Assembly: GCA_030688705.1 (NCBI GenBank)
Contig: JAUYJH010000073.1
Coordinates: forward strand, 1-24,149
Reading direction: 5' to 3'
DNA length: 24,149 nt
DNA from: Deltaproteobacteria bacterium
GTDB lineage: Bacteria > UBA10199 > SPLOWO2-01-44-7
Made by a program: the position numbers and the translations under genes. Shown piece by piece: positions 1 through 6,184 of the stretch. Position 1 is the stretch's first letter. Each line of letters begins with the position of its first letter. The notes under the pieces are model-generated. The model ran no database searches. It was not told where the DNA came from and saw nothing but the letters and a program-made list of their open reading frames with translations.

Positions 1-1080
1 GCCAATATCCATCGCGGCATCTATACGATTGCCGAAGAGGCCACTGAACTTTACGAAAGGGCGCGCACCAATACGGCCAAATTCGTAAACGCCGCTTCCG
101 ACAGCGAAATTATTTTTACACGCGGCACTACAGAGGGGATCAACCTCGTCCGTTTTGCTTGGGGCCGCAAAAATATCCGCACCGGCGATGAAATTCTTCT
201 GACCGAAATGGAACACCATTCCAACCTGGTCCCTTGGCAAATGCTGGCGCAAGAAAACGGGGCCAAGCTGAAATTTATTCCGATCGATTCCCAAGGCCGT
301 CTGCAAATTGATTTGCTCGATTCCCTTTTGACCCTGAAAACAAAGCTCGTCTCTTTAACCTATGCCTCCAATATGCTGGGGACCATCAATCCGGTTGAAA
401 AAGTGATTGCGGCCGCACACGCAAAAGGAATTCCAGTTTTGATTGATGCCGCACAGGCCGCCCCCCATTTTAAAATCGATGTTCAAAAACTCGATTGCGA
501 TTTTTTGGCTTTTTCTTCCCACAAAATGCTGGGGCCGACCGGCATCGGTGTTTTGTACGGCAAAAAAGAACACCTGGAAAAAATGGATCCCTTTTTGGGC
601 GGGGGCGAAATGATCAAAACGGTGGAGTGGGATAATTCCACATGGAATGACCTCCCCTGGAAATTCGAGGCCGGCACGCAAAGCATTGCCGAAGCGGTGG
701 GGCTCAATGCCGCCATCGAATATCTTTCTAAAATGGGGCTTGAGAAAATTTTTGAACATGATCGAAGCCTCGTCCGCTACTGCATGGAACGCCTGCCGGA
801 AGTTGAGGGGCTGACTATGTACGGCCCTCCGCCCGGAGAAAGAACGGGGCTCATCTCTTTTGCGTTCAAAGATATTCATGCGCACGATGTCGCCGCTGTT
901 TTGGATCGCAATGGAATTTGCGTCCGGGCCGGCCATCATTGCACCCAGCCGCTCCATCGCAAACTGGGGCTGGAAGCCACCGTCCGGGCCAGTTTTTATT
1001 TGTACAATACAAAAGAAGAAATCGATTTGTTAATTGAAGGATTGAAAGACACAGTAAAGATGTTTCGGGTGTCATCCTGA
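1..1080 (+). CDS. sufS: Cysteine desulfurase SufS, 5' end missing
   Basis: PLP-dependent cysteine desulfurase that takes sulfur from cysteine as a persulfide for Fe-S cluster assembly in the cytoplasm. The frame is open from base 1, so about 45 N-terminal residues lie outside; 359 residues are visible. The first visible residues (NIHRGIYTIAEEAT) match the conserved early part of SufS. The PLP lysine is in SSHKMLGPTG (Lys at visible codon 175). The active-site cysteine is in RAGHHCTQPLH (visible codon 314), the pattern of SufS-type rather than IscS-type enzymes. The last residues (VSS) and the TGA stop are written in the end of a palindromic repeat at 1070-1133, so the natural C-terminus may have been altered. 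sufU and a Rieske gene follow on the same strand; sufB, sufC and sufD are probably upstream (inference). Confidence 0.95.
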   Translation, partial: ANIHRGIYTIAEEATELYERARTNTAKFVNAASDSEIIFTRGTTEGINLVRFAWGRKNIRTGDEILLTEMEHHSNLVPWQMLAQENGAKLKFIPIDSQGRLQIDLLDSLLTLKTKLVSLTYASNMLGTINPVEKVIAAAHAKGIPVLIDAAQAAPHFKIDVQKLDCDFLAFSSHKMLGPTGIGVLYGKKEHLEKMDPFLGGGEMIKTVEWDNSTWNDLPWKFEAGTQSIAEAVGLNAAIEYLSKMGLEKIFEHDRSLVRYCMERLPEVEGLTMYGPPPGERTGLISFAFKDIHAHDVAAVLDRNGICVRAGHHCTQPLHRKLGLEATVRASFYLYNTKEEIDLLIEGLKDTVKMFRVSS

Positions 1081-1133
1081 GGGAGCGAAGCGACTGAGGG
1101 ATCCCGGGATTCTTCGCTACGCTCAGAATGACA
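1070..1133. repeat. Palindromic TGTCATYCTGA element, copy 1
   Basis: Sixty-four bases bounded by TGTCATCCTGA and TCAGAATGACA, which are inverted repeats of each other. The interior arms (GAGCGAAGCGA and TCGCTACGCTC) are also complementary, and the centre is ATCCCGGGAT, so the whole element can fold into one hairpin. It overlaps the sufS stop and ends 8 bases before the sufU start, leaving no recognisable Shine-Dalgarno for sufU. TGTCAT recurs just after the element at 1136-1141. Similar copies lie at 5376-5464, 18544-18625 and 23955-24010, with a half copy at 8189-8216. Confidence 0.9.
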
Positions 1134-1141
1134 AATGTCAT

Positions 1142-1522
1142 ATGGACACACTCTATCGCGAAGAAATTTTAGAGCATTATAAATTCCCGAGAAATCGGGG
1201 ATGCCTGCCTCACCCCGACATCACCTACAAAGACACCAATCCCCTCTGCGGCGATGAAGTACAAATTGATTTGAGCGTCAAAGAGGGAAAAATCGCCGAA
1301 GTCAAATTTCAGGCGAAAGGGTGCGCCATTTCGCAGGCGGCAACCTCCATGCTGACCGATATGATCGAGGGAAAATCTTTGGAAGAGATCAAAAAATTGG
1401 GAAAAAAAGAAATTCTCGAAGTGCTGGGGATAGAGTTGGGTCCGGTTCGTTTAAAATGCGCCCTGCTTTGCCTCAAAGTTTTGAAGAGCGGTGTTTACGG
1501 AATCAAGGAGTGGCCTACGTAA
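1142..1522 (+). CDS. sufU: SufU/IscU-like Fe-S scaffold or sulfur-transfer protein
   Basis: A 126-residue NifU N-terminal-domain protein that accepts sulfur from SufS for cluster building. The start gives MDTLYREEILEHYKFPRNRG, the family's usual beginning. The three conserved cysteines are C36 (NPLCGDE, with D38), C61 (GKGCAISQA-like context) and C106 (RLKCALLC). The residue before C106 is Lys, as in SufU, whereas IscU has His. However, the C61-C106 spacing is IscU-like and the extra loop typical of Bacillus-type SufU is absent. C110 is an additional cysteine near the third ligand. Pairing with sufS and the lack of hscA or hscB nearby favour a SufU role. There is no clear ribosome binding site; the upstream bases belong to a repeat. 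Confidence 0.88.
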   Translation: MDTLYREEILEHYKFPRNRGCLPHPDITYKDTNPLCGDEVQIDLSVKEGKIAEVKFQAKGCAISQAATSMLTDMIEGKSLEEIKKLGKKEILEVLGIELGPVRLKCALLCLKVLKSGVYGIKEWPT

Positions 1523-1523
1523 T

Positions 1524-1558
1524 GGACCAGGGACTATGGACCGTGGACCATGGACCAA
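1524..1558 (+). repeat. Heptamer array, five units (between sufU and Rieske gene)
   Basis: Thirty-five bases made of exactly five tandem seven-base units of consensus GGACCAT (first unit GGACCAG, second GGACTAT). It begins 1 base after the sufU stop and ends 19 bases before the Rieske start. If a start upstream of 1578 were chosen, the array would be translated as a spurious N-terminal extension. Confidence 0.9.
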
Positions 1559-1577
1559 AAGAAAAAGAGAAAAAAAT

Positions 1578-1886
1578 ATGACAAAAGAATATGAAGTGGC
1601 AAAAGTGAGTGAAATCGCCCCCGGCACTGCAAAACAAGTTGAAGTCGATGGGGAACCGATTGCCATTTTCAATCTGGATGGCCAATTTTACGCCATCAGC
1701 GACACCTGCTCCCATGCACAGGCCTCTTTATCCGAAGGTGAAATTGAAAATGGGGTCGTGACCTGCCCTTGGCACGGCGCCAAATTTGATATCAAAACCG
1801 GAAAAAATTTAAGCATGCCCGCCCCAGTCCCCGTTCAAGCATATCCCATCAAAATTGAAGGTGACGTTATCAAGATTGTGGTGTAA
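1578..1886 (+). CDS. Rieske [2Fe-2S] ferredoxin (non-heme oxygenase ferredoxin type)
   Basis: A 102-residue soluble Rieske protein that carries one [2Fe-2S] cluster on two Cys and two His ligands. The motif is C44-x-H46 (DTCSHAQ) and C63-x2-H66 (VTCPWHG), with the usual spacing and the GAKFD continuation. No signal or membrane segment is seen, so it is probably cytoplasmic. The frame is open further upstream to 1491, but that extension is translated repeat sequence and overlaps sufU; ATG 1578 gives a family-like start (MTKEYEVAKVSEI). Rieske ferredoxins of this size are often found in suf clusters, where they may act as electron donors or cluster-linked redox proteins; the exact partner is not known from the sequence. 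Confidence 0.9.
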   Translation: MTKEYEVAKVSEIAPGTAKQVEVDGEPIAIFNLDGQFYAISDTCSHAQASLSEGEIENGVVTCPWHGAKFDIKTGKNLSMPAPVPVQAYPIKIEGDVIKIVV

Positions 1887-1903
1887 AGAGCGCCGGTTCT
1901 TCT

Positions 1904-2521
1904 ATGAAATCCGTTCGGCGTAAATACAATATCTTGGCTGGCCTCTATGACCGCATTTGGCCGGGCTATATCCGAAAAACAGTTGCCGCCGCCATGGAGC
2001 CGCTTCGCCTGCAAGGGGGGGAGACTCTTCTCGATATCGGCTGCGGCACCGGGGCCCTTGAAAAAACCCTGGTGGAAAAATGGCCCTCTCTTAAAATCGT
2101 CGGTGTCGATATTTCGGACGATATGCTTAGGCGTGCACAAAAAAAAATGGCCGCGTTTCCGGACATTGTTTTCAAACAAGGGGATTTTGTGGAAACTCCC
2201 CTTGAAAAAAACTGTTTTGATATCGCTTTTAGCCTCTCCAATTTCCATTATTTTGCAAATCCTGAAGCCGTCTTGCAAAAAGTAGCCTCTCTTTTAAAAC
2301 CGGGTGGCCTTTTCATTTTGGTCGATTGGAACCGCGATTCCTTTCAGGGAAAGCTCTACAACTGGTACATGGACAAGGCCGATCCCTCTTTTGTCAAATC
2401 CTACACATTGAACGAAATGAAGACACTTTTGGAAAAAGCCGGTTTCCGGCTTCAAAACAACCACTTCTTTAAGGTCGGTCTCCGCTGGCGCATGATGCAA
2501 ATTGTCTCCCAAAAGCCTTAA
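1904..2521 (+). CDS. Class I SAM-dependent methyltransferase
   Basis: A 205-residue protein with the Rossmann methyltransferase signature: motif I LLDIGCGTGAL at about residues 42-52, the acidic end of strand 2 in VGVDISDDML at 67-76, and a motif IV-like SLSNFHYF at 110-117 followed by LKPGG at 131-135. This pattern belongs to the broad UbiE/Methyltransf_11 group. The substrate cannot be told from sequence. It starts 17 bases after the Rieske stop and is probably in the same transcript. No SD is evident. A role in quinone or small-molecule methylation is possible but not supported by neighbours. Confidence 0.85.
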   Translation: MKSVRRKYNILAGLYDRIWPGYIRKTVAAAMEPLRLQGGETLLDIGCGTGALEKTLVEKWPSLKIVGVDISDDMLRRAQKKMAAFPDIVFKQGDFVETPLEKNCFDIAFSLSNFHYFANPEAVLQKVASLLKPGGLFILVDWNRDSFQGKLYNWYMDKADPSFVKSYTLNEMKTLLEKAGFRLQNNHFFKVGLRWRMMQIVSQKP

Positions 2522-2547
2522 ACATGGGGAAGAAAGACCCCGAATAG

Positions 2548-2575
2548 GGACCATGGACCATGGACCATGGACCAT
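2548..2575 (+). repeat. Heptamer array, four perfect units
   Basis: Four identical tandem copies of GGACCAT, the most uniform array of the family in the window. It lies between the methyltransferase stop and the unknown gene at 2643. It is the only array seen with four rather than five units. Confidence 0.9.
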
Positions 2576-2581
2576 AACTTA

Positions 2582-2608
2582 TTGATATTACTTAATTTAA
2601 TTTAAATA
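2582..2608 (+). promoter_or_regulatory. Weak candidate promoter
   Basis: TTGATA at 2582-2587 and TAAATA at 2603-2608 in an AT-rich patch just after the heptamer array, upstream of the gene at 2643. The 15-base spacing is shorter than ideal, so this is tentative. Confidence 0.25.
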
Positions 2609-2642
2609 TGTTTGGCAACTGTTTTGCATTCATAGCCGGGCG

Positions 2643-3059
2643 ATGAGTAATATTAACCATAAAGGGCCCAATAAACCCCATTTACCGGCCTCCTTTGAAC
2701 CGTTAAATAACCGCAAGAACGCGAAACCCAAAAGCGAGACCATCGGTCAAACGTATGGAGAACGGCGTCAAAAGGCCTCTTTGCACGAAGAAGGGTGGAT
2801 AAAAACGGGGCTCAATCGGGCAAAAGATTTCTTTTTGGGAACAGGTAAAAAATCAAATAATATCAGTGAGTTTTTCAACAAAGAAGACCGTTACGAAGAA
2901 GCCGGAAGCCGCTATTCAGCCATGGCTGTTGAGAGAAAAACAAGGCTCGAAGCCGGCATAAAGGCGCCGAACACCCCCAAACCCCCTGCCGAGAAATATG
3001 TCCATTTTCTCGATTCGGTGATCACCTACCTCGCCCCCCAAAAAGCGAAAAAAACCTAG
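2643..3059 (+). CDS. Hypothetical protein, 138 residues
   Basis: Not recognised. The protein is basic and polar, with many Lys, Asn and Pro residues, no signal peptide and no membrane segment. The N-terminal third (MSNINHKGPNKPHLPASFEP) looks disordered. The middle (about 45-75) could form helices around TGLNRAKDFFLGTGKK, and a short hydrophobic stretch HFLDSVITYLAP lies near the end, before a KAKKT tail. It is set off from the methyltransferase by 121 bases containing a heptamer array and an AT-rich patch, and lies 49 bases before rpmE. Codon use looks similar to its neighbours, so it is probably real. Confidence 0.6.
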   Translation: MSNINHKGPNKPHLPASFEPLNNRKNAKPKSETIGQTYGERRQKASLHEEGWIKTGLNRAKDFFLGTGKKSNNISEFFNKEDRYEEAGSRYSAMAVERKTRLEAGIKAPNTPKPPAEKYVHFLDSVITYLAPQKAKKT

Positions 3060-3084
3060 AAATTTAATCTTGTTTCCCCAAAAG

Positions 3085-3093
3085 TGCTATGCT
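3085..3093 (+). promoter_or_regulatory. Possible extended -10 upstream of rpmE
   Basis: TGCTATGCT, a TG-extended -10 hexamer (TATGCT at 3088-3093), lies 15 bases before the rpmE start. No good -35 is seen at the right distance. A start point this near would give a very short leader. Tentative. Confidence 0.2.
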
Positions 3094-3108
3094 AGTAGCC
3101 ACTTCACT

Positions 3109-3330
3109 ATGAAAACAGACATTCACCCCGAAATGCACCTTGTCACCATCTCTTGCGCCTGCGGCAATCAGATTGAGACGATGACGACCCTTGCCAAGAA
3201 CTTCGCCATCGAAATCTGCTCCAAATGCCACCCCTATTTTACCGGCAAACAAAAGCTGGTCGATGCGGCAGGCCGCGTGGAGCGCTTCCAAAAGAAATAC
3301 GCCAAGTTTCAAAAGAAAACCAAACATTAG
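3109..3330 (+). CDS. rpmE: Ribosomal protein L31 (bL31, zinc-binding type)
   Basis: A 73-residue large-subunit ribosomal protein. The start at 3109 gives MKTDIHPEMHLVTISCACGN, the classic L31 opening. An upstream in-frame ATG at 3070 would add 13 unrelated residues and was rejected. The four zinc-binding cysteines are present at C16, C18, C37 and C40, so this is the zinc-containing (C+) form. The YFTGKQKLVDAAGRVERFQ segment is family-typical. rpmE next to prfA is a common bacterial arrangement and fits a joint translation role. Confidence 0.97.
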   Translation: MKTDIHPEMHLVTISCACGNQIETMTTLAKNFAIEICSKCHPYFTGKQKLVDAAGRVERFQKKYAKFQKKTKH

Positions 3331-3336
3331 CAATCG

Positions 3337-3425
3337 GGACTGTGGACCAAGGACTATGGACCAAGGACCAGAAGCAATAACAAGAAATTTTTGGTCCTTT
3401 GTCCACGGTCCATGGTCCCTGGTCT
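3337..3425. repeat. Inverted pair of five-unit heptamer arrays
   Basis: The left array (3337-3371) is five GGACCAT-type units on the plus strand. The right array (3391-3425) is five units on the minus strand. They are separated by 19 bases, so the RNA between rpmE and prfA can form a long imperfect hairpin. The right arm ends 6 bases before the prfA start, so the initiation region of prfA has no Shine-Dalgarno. It could act as a terminator-like or processing structure; no U-tract follows directly. Confidence 0.9.
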
Positions 3426-3431
3426 ATTTTT

Positions 3432-4496
3432 ATGTTCACAAAACTCGACAATTTTTTGAAACGCTACGACGAGCTGATGCATAAGCTGTCGGACCCGTCT
3501 GTCATCAGCGACAATCAGCAATTTCAGAAACTCTCCAAAGAGCGCTCTGATATGTCAGAGATTGTCGAAACATACACGGAATACACATCGGTCAAAAAAC
3601 ATCTCGAAGAGAGCTGCGATCTTTTGAAAAATGAAAAAGACGCCGACATTCGCCAGATGGCCAAAGAAGAAATTCCGGGGCTTGAAGAAAAATTAAAAGT
3701 TCTTGAAGAAAAAATAAAAATCCTCCTTTTGCCCACAGATCCCAATGACGAAAGAAATATTTTTTTGGAAATCCGCGCCGGCACCGGCGGCGACGAAGCG
3801 GCGCTGTTTGCGGCCGAGCTCTTTCGCATGTATTCCCGTTATGCAGAAACGATGCGCTGGCAGTTAGAGGTGATTGAATCGAGCGGCAGCGGCAAGGGGG
3901 GTTTCAAAGAAATCATCGCCCAGATTCGGGGCCATAAAGTGTACAGCAAAATGAAATACGAAAGCGGCGTTCACCGGGTGCAGCGCGTTCCCGAAACGGA
4001 GCAGATGGGGCGGGTGCATACTTCGGCGGTCACGGTTGCGGTATTGCCGGAACCCGATGAAGTAGAGGTGCAGATTGATAGAAAAGATTTGCGCATTGAT
4101 ACTTATACGGCCGGCGGCCCCGGCGGCCAGCATGTCAACAAGACACAATCGGCAGTGCGTCTGACGCATATTGCATCAGGGCTTGTGGTCGCTTGCCAGG
4201 AAGAACGCTCACAACATAAAAACATGGCCCGTGCGATGAAACTTTTGAAAGCGAGACTTTTTGATTTGATGCTTCAAAAACAGCAGGATGAAATGGCCAA
4301 GACCCGCAAGGGGATGGTGGGCACCGGCGACCGGAGCGAAAAAATCCGGACTTACAATTTTCCGCAAAACAGACTCACCGATCACCGGATCGGCTTAACT
4401 CTTTATCAATTGGACAAAATCATGGAAGGCCATCTGGAAGATGTCGTCTCCCCCATCCGTACTCATTTTCAAACCGAAGCGTTGAAGGGTGGGTGA
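3432..4496 (+). CDS. prfA: Peptide chain release factor 1
   Basis: A 354-residue RF1 that recognises UAA and UAG and releases the finished peptide from the ribosome. The codon-reading tripeptide is P187-E188-T189 in HRVQRVPETE, the PxT of RF1 rather than the SPF of RF2. The catalytic GGQ is at 231-233 in TAGGPGGQHVNKT. The N-terminal coiled region and the C-terminal TYNFPQNRLTDHRI block are intact. The start at 3432 gives MFTKLDNFLKRYDEL; an upstream ATG in the same frame at 3399 would translate the heptamer array and was rejected. The GGQ glutamine is normally methylated by PrmC, whose gene lies 1.7 kb downstream instead of directly next to it. Confidence 0.97.
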   Translation: MFTKLDNFLKRYDELMHKLSDPSVISDNQQFQKLSKERSDMSEIVETYTEYTSVKKHLEESCDLLKNEKDADIRQMAKEEIPGLEEKLKVLEEKIKILLLPTDPNDERNIFLEIRAGTGGDEAALFAAELFRMYSRYAETMRWQLEVIESSGSGKGGFKEIIAQIRGHKVYSKMKYESGVHRVQRVPETEQMGRVHTSAVTVAVLPEPDEVEVQIDRKDLRIDTYTAGGPGGQHVNKTQSAVRLTHIASGLVVACQEERSQHKNMARAMKLLKARLFDLMLQKQQDEMAKTRKGMVGTGDRSEKIRTYNFPQNRLTDHRIGLTLYQLDKIMEGHLEDVVSPIRTHFQTEALKGG

Positions 4497-4510
4497 TTTT
4501 TATCAAAAAC

Positions 4511-4620
4511 ATGGAGAACAGAGAGCGGAGACACAGAGACACGGAAAACGGAAAACAGAGAATCCGATTTCTGATCTCTGTTCTCCGATCTCCGTGTCTC
4601 CGTTTTCTGTTTTCTGTTTT
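4511..4620. repeat. Inverted pair of a second heptamer family
   Basis: The left arm (4511-4561) consists of seven- to eight-base units such as ATGGAGA, ACAGAGA and ACGGAAA. The right arm (about 4574-4620) carries the complementary units (TCTCCGT, TTTCTGT). The short loop lies near 4562-4573. The repeat fills the space between the converging ends of prfA (4496) and the minus-strand gene ending at 4619. It can form a hairpin on either strand and could end transcription from both sides. The unit period is 7, as in the GGACCAT family, but the sequence is different. Confidence 0.85.
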
Positions 4621-5359
4621 ATCCCCCCGAAAAAAGCTCTGGACGAGACTCCAATAAAGCATCCAAAATGCGACCGATCTGCAAATCAATGAAAATCTCC
4701 CCTTTTATATTTGCAAGATCTGCCACATCTTTTGCCGTAAAGGCCCACGGTGTTTGATCGGCTCTAATTCTAAGTTGATCAGCTGCCTCTTTATCTCCGG
4801 CAACTACTTCCTCAATCAAAATGCCAATAAAGTCCGGAGCATCAGGATCAAATGGGGTCAAAATGGCAGGAGCAGACGGCGTTGCATTGGGAAATGTCAC
4901 CTCACCGGAAACAGGATCAAACCAAGCATTGGCAGGAGCAGACTGCGCCGCAGACTGCGCCGCATGGCCGAAGACGGCAAGACCGGATTGAAGAGCGGCT
5001 TGTGCATAGTGTTGATAGGCGTCGTGATTCATTCTCAACAAGTAACGACGCAAATCAAAGCTAAAGTCTGTTTTCAAAACGGGTACTGAGTTTCTGCTAC
5101 TGGATCTTTCCAAAACCTCCGAAGCTAGCCCCAAAATATCTTGACTGACTGGACTTCCAATATTCCCAGTAACCCGTGAAGATATTTTTTCCCGCATATG
5201 AAGGGCCATAACACCTACGACGATTGCAAAATTTGTTGCTTCGACTGGATCCCCCAAAACAGCTGCATCCGTCACCGCCGCTAAAGCCTCCTGACTCGTC
5301 AACGCGGCCGTGGCCAAAACGGTTCCGGGAACTGCGGATAGTGCGGGTATAGTTGTCAT
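4619..5359 (-). CDS. Hypothetical protein, 246 residues
   Basis: Not recognised. It is Ala- and Asp/Glu-rich and probably soluble. The first 30 residues (MTTIPALSAVPGTVLATAAL) are mildly hydrophobic but lack the basic start of a signal peptide. A central region has SFDLRRYLLRMNHDAYQHYA at about 100-119, then a low-complexity AAQSAAQSAPANA segment near 133-145 made by a 12-base tandem duplication. The C-terminal half (DAPDFIGILIEEV, TPWAFTAKDVADLANIKGE) is acidic and looks folded. It is transcribed against its neighbours, between prfA and prmC, and converges on prfA. The start ATG is preceded by a weak AAGAG. Confidence 0.65.
   Translation of the reverse strand: MTTIPALSAVPGTVLATAALTSQEALAAVTDAAVLGDPVEATNFAIVVGVMALHMREKISSRVTGNIGSPVSQDILGLASEVLERSSSRNSVPVLKTDFSFDLRRYLLRMNHDAYQHYAQAALQSGLAVFGHAAQSAAQSAPANAWFDPVSGEVTFPNATPSAPAILTPFDPDAPDFIGILIEEVVAGDKEAADQLRIRADQTPWAFTAKDVADLANIKGEIFIDLQIGRILDALLESRPELFSGG
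4939..4962. repeat. 12-bp tandem duplication inside the 246-residue gene
   Basis: CAGACTGCGCCG occurs twice in direct succession (4939-4950 and 4951-4962), encoding two AAQS units in frame. A 13-base segment GGCAGGAGCAGAC recurs at 4865-4877 and 4931-4943 in the same gene. Confidence 0.85.
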
Positions 5360-5375
5360 AATTTTCTCTTTTTTT

Positions 5376-5464
5376 TGTCATCCTGATCCGCCTCTGGCGG
5401 AGAAGGATCCCGGTCATATCGGGATTCTTCCTGCCTGCCGGCAGGCGCTACGCTCAGAATGACA
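5376..5464. repeat. Palindromic TGTCATYCTGA element, copy 2 (long form)
   Basis: Eighty-nine bases bounded by TGTCATCCTGA and TCAGAATGACA. Compared with copy 1, the interior has extra small hairpins: TCCGCC-TCT-GGCGGA on the left and CCTGCC-TGC-CGGCAGG on the right. It lies in the divergent gap between the minus-strand gene (start 5359) and the plus-strand gene at 5582. Confidence 0.9.
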
Positions 5465-5521
5465 ACTCGTGATAGTTATCGTCACCCCTCCAAAAATGTT
5501 GCTTCCAAAAGGGAGATTTTT

Positions 5522-5550
5522 TTGTTACAGTGTTTCACATCAGAAATACT
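5522..5550 (+). promoter_or_regulatory. Candidate sigma70 promoter for the small-protein/protease pair
   Basis: TTGTTA (5522-5527) and AATACT (5545-5550) with a 17-base spacer, 31 bases before the start at 5582. The position in an AT-rich divergent gap fits a promoter for the next genes and possibly prmC. Confidence 0.5.
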
Positions 5551-5581
5551 CAATTATATCAATTACTTTATGGCTATAATT

Positions 5582-5824
5582 ATGGAATGGGAAGAGATTA
5601 AAAATAATTTTCCTGACGAGTGGATTGCCGTTGCTGAATATAGACGAACGGGTGCCATTGGAGTGAATGGAACGGTGATTGCCCATAATCCTGATAAAAA
5701 AACTTTTCATAAAGCAGTAAAAAATCTCATGCCGCAATATCACAATATTGCCGTTCGTTATACCGGCAAGCTCATCAAAAATCCTGAAATTCCCCTCCTA
5801 TGGCAGATTTTGGATACCAACTAG
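5582..5824 (+). CDS. Small conserved-type protein (DUF5678-like), partner of a retropepsin-like protease
   Basis: An 80-residue protein beginning MEWEEIKNNFPDEWIAVAEY. The pattern of an aromatic start, PDEW, VxGxVIAHNPD and a helix then IAVRYTGK resembles small DUF5678-like proteins encoded just ahead of retropepsin-like genes; this is recollection of a family pattern, not a search result. An alternative in-frame ATG at 5570 would add four residues, and the frame runs open back to 5459, into a repeat; 5582 was chosen for the family-like start. It overlaps the protease gene by 25 bases, which suggests translational coupling. Function unknown. Confidence 0.7.
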   Translation: MEWEEIKNNFPDEWIAVAEYRRTGAIGVNGTVIAHNPDKKTFHKAVKNLMPQYHNIAVRYTGKLIKNPEIPLLWQILDTN

Positions 5825-6183
5825 ACGGAGATCTCATTGTAGTCCCAGTTTATCTGGCCGGAAAAAGCGGAGTTTATGACGGCCTGTTCATATGGGACAC
5901 GGGTTCTTCCGGTATTATCATTGATCATAGTGTTGCCGCTGATATCGGTTATTCCGCCCGAGATGGTATCGGATTTTCTACGGTAGCTTCTGCCGTCGGC
6001 AAAGAAAAAGGATACAGACTGGTTATAAAAGAACTCGAAGTTTTGGACAAAAAACTCAATGCTGTCGAAGTTCGCTGTCATGATTTGAAAGACCAAGGAG
6101 TAGAGGGTCTCATCGGAATGTCTTTTTTAAAACAATTCAAATGGTGCCTCGATCCGAAGAAGATGATTATATCCACTCCTTAG
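5800..6183 (+). CDS. Retropepsin-like aspartic protease (clan AA)
   Basis: A 127-residue protein with one aspartic protease half-site: D33-T-G-S-S in LFIWDTGSSGIII, preceded by the strand DLIVVPVYLAG. Near the end is GLIGMSFLKQF (about 103-113), matching the second conserved hydrophobic-Gly block of single-domain retropepsin-like enzymes. Such proteins must dimerise to build the active site. There is no signal peptide or anchor, so it is probably cytoplasmic. Its start lies inside the previous gene (25-base overlap) and its stop is 1 base before prmC. The substrate is unknown. Confidence 0.85.
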   Translation: MADFGYQLDGDLIVVPVYLAGKSGVYDGLFIWDTGSSGIIIDHSVAADIGYSARDGIGFSTVASAVGKEKGYRLVIKELEVLDKKLNAVEVRCHDLKDQGVEGLIGMSFLKQFKWCLDPKKMIISTP

Positions 6184-6184
6184 C

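Noticed and set aside
2522..2545. Rho-independent terminator after the methyltransferase
   Set aside because: Only a four-base GGGG/CCCC stem is possible and no T-run follows.
3337..3425. CRISPR array
   Set aside because: Units are only seven bases long, contiguous and without spacers; no cas gene is present.
5097..5417. 106-residue open frame overlapping the start of the 246-residue gene
   Set aside because: Low-complexity Arg/Gly/Ser translation in another frame, beginning in a repeat; the longer frame looks more protein-like.
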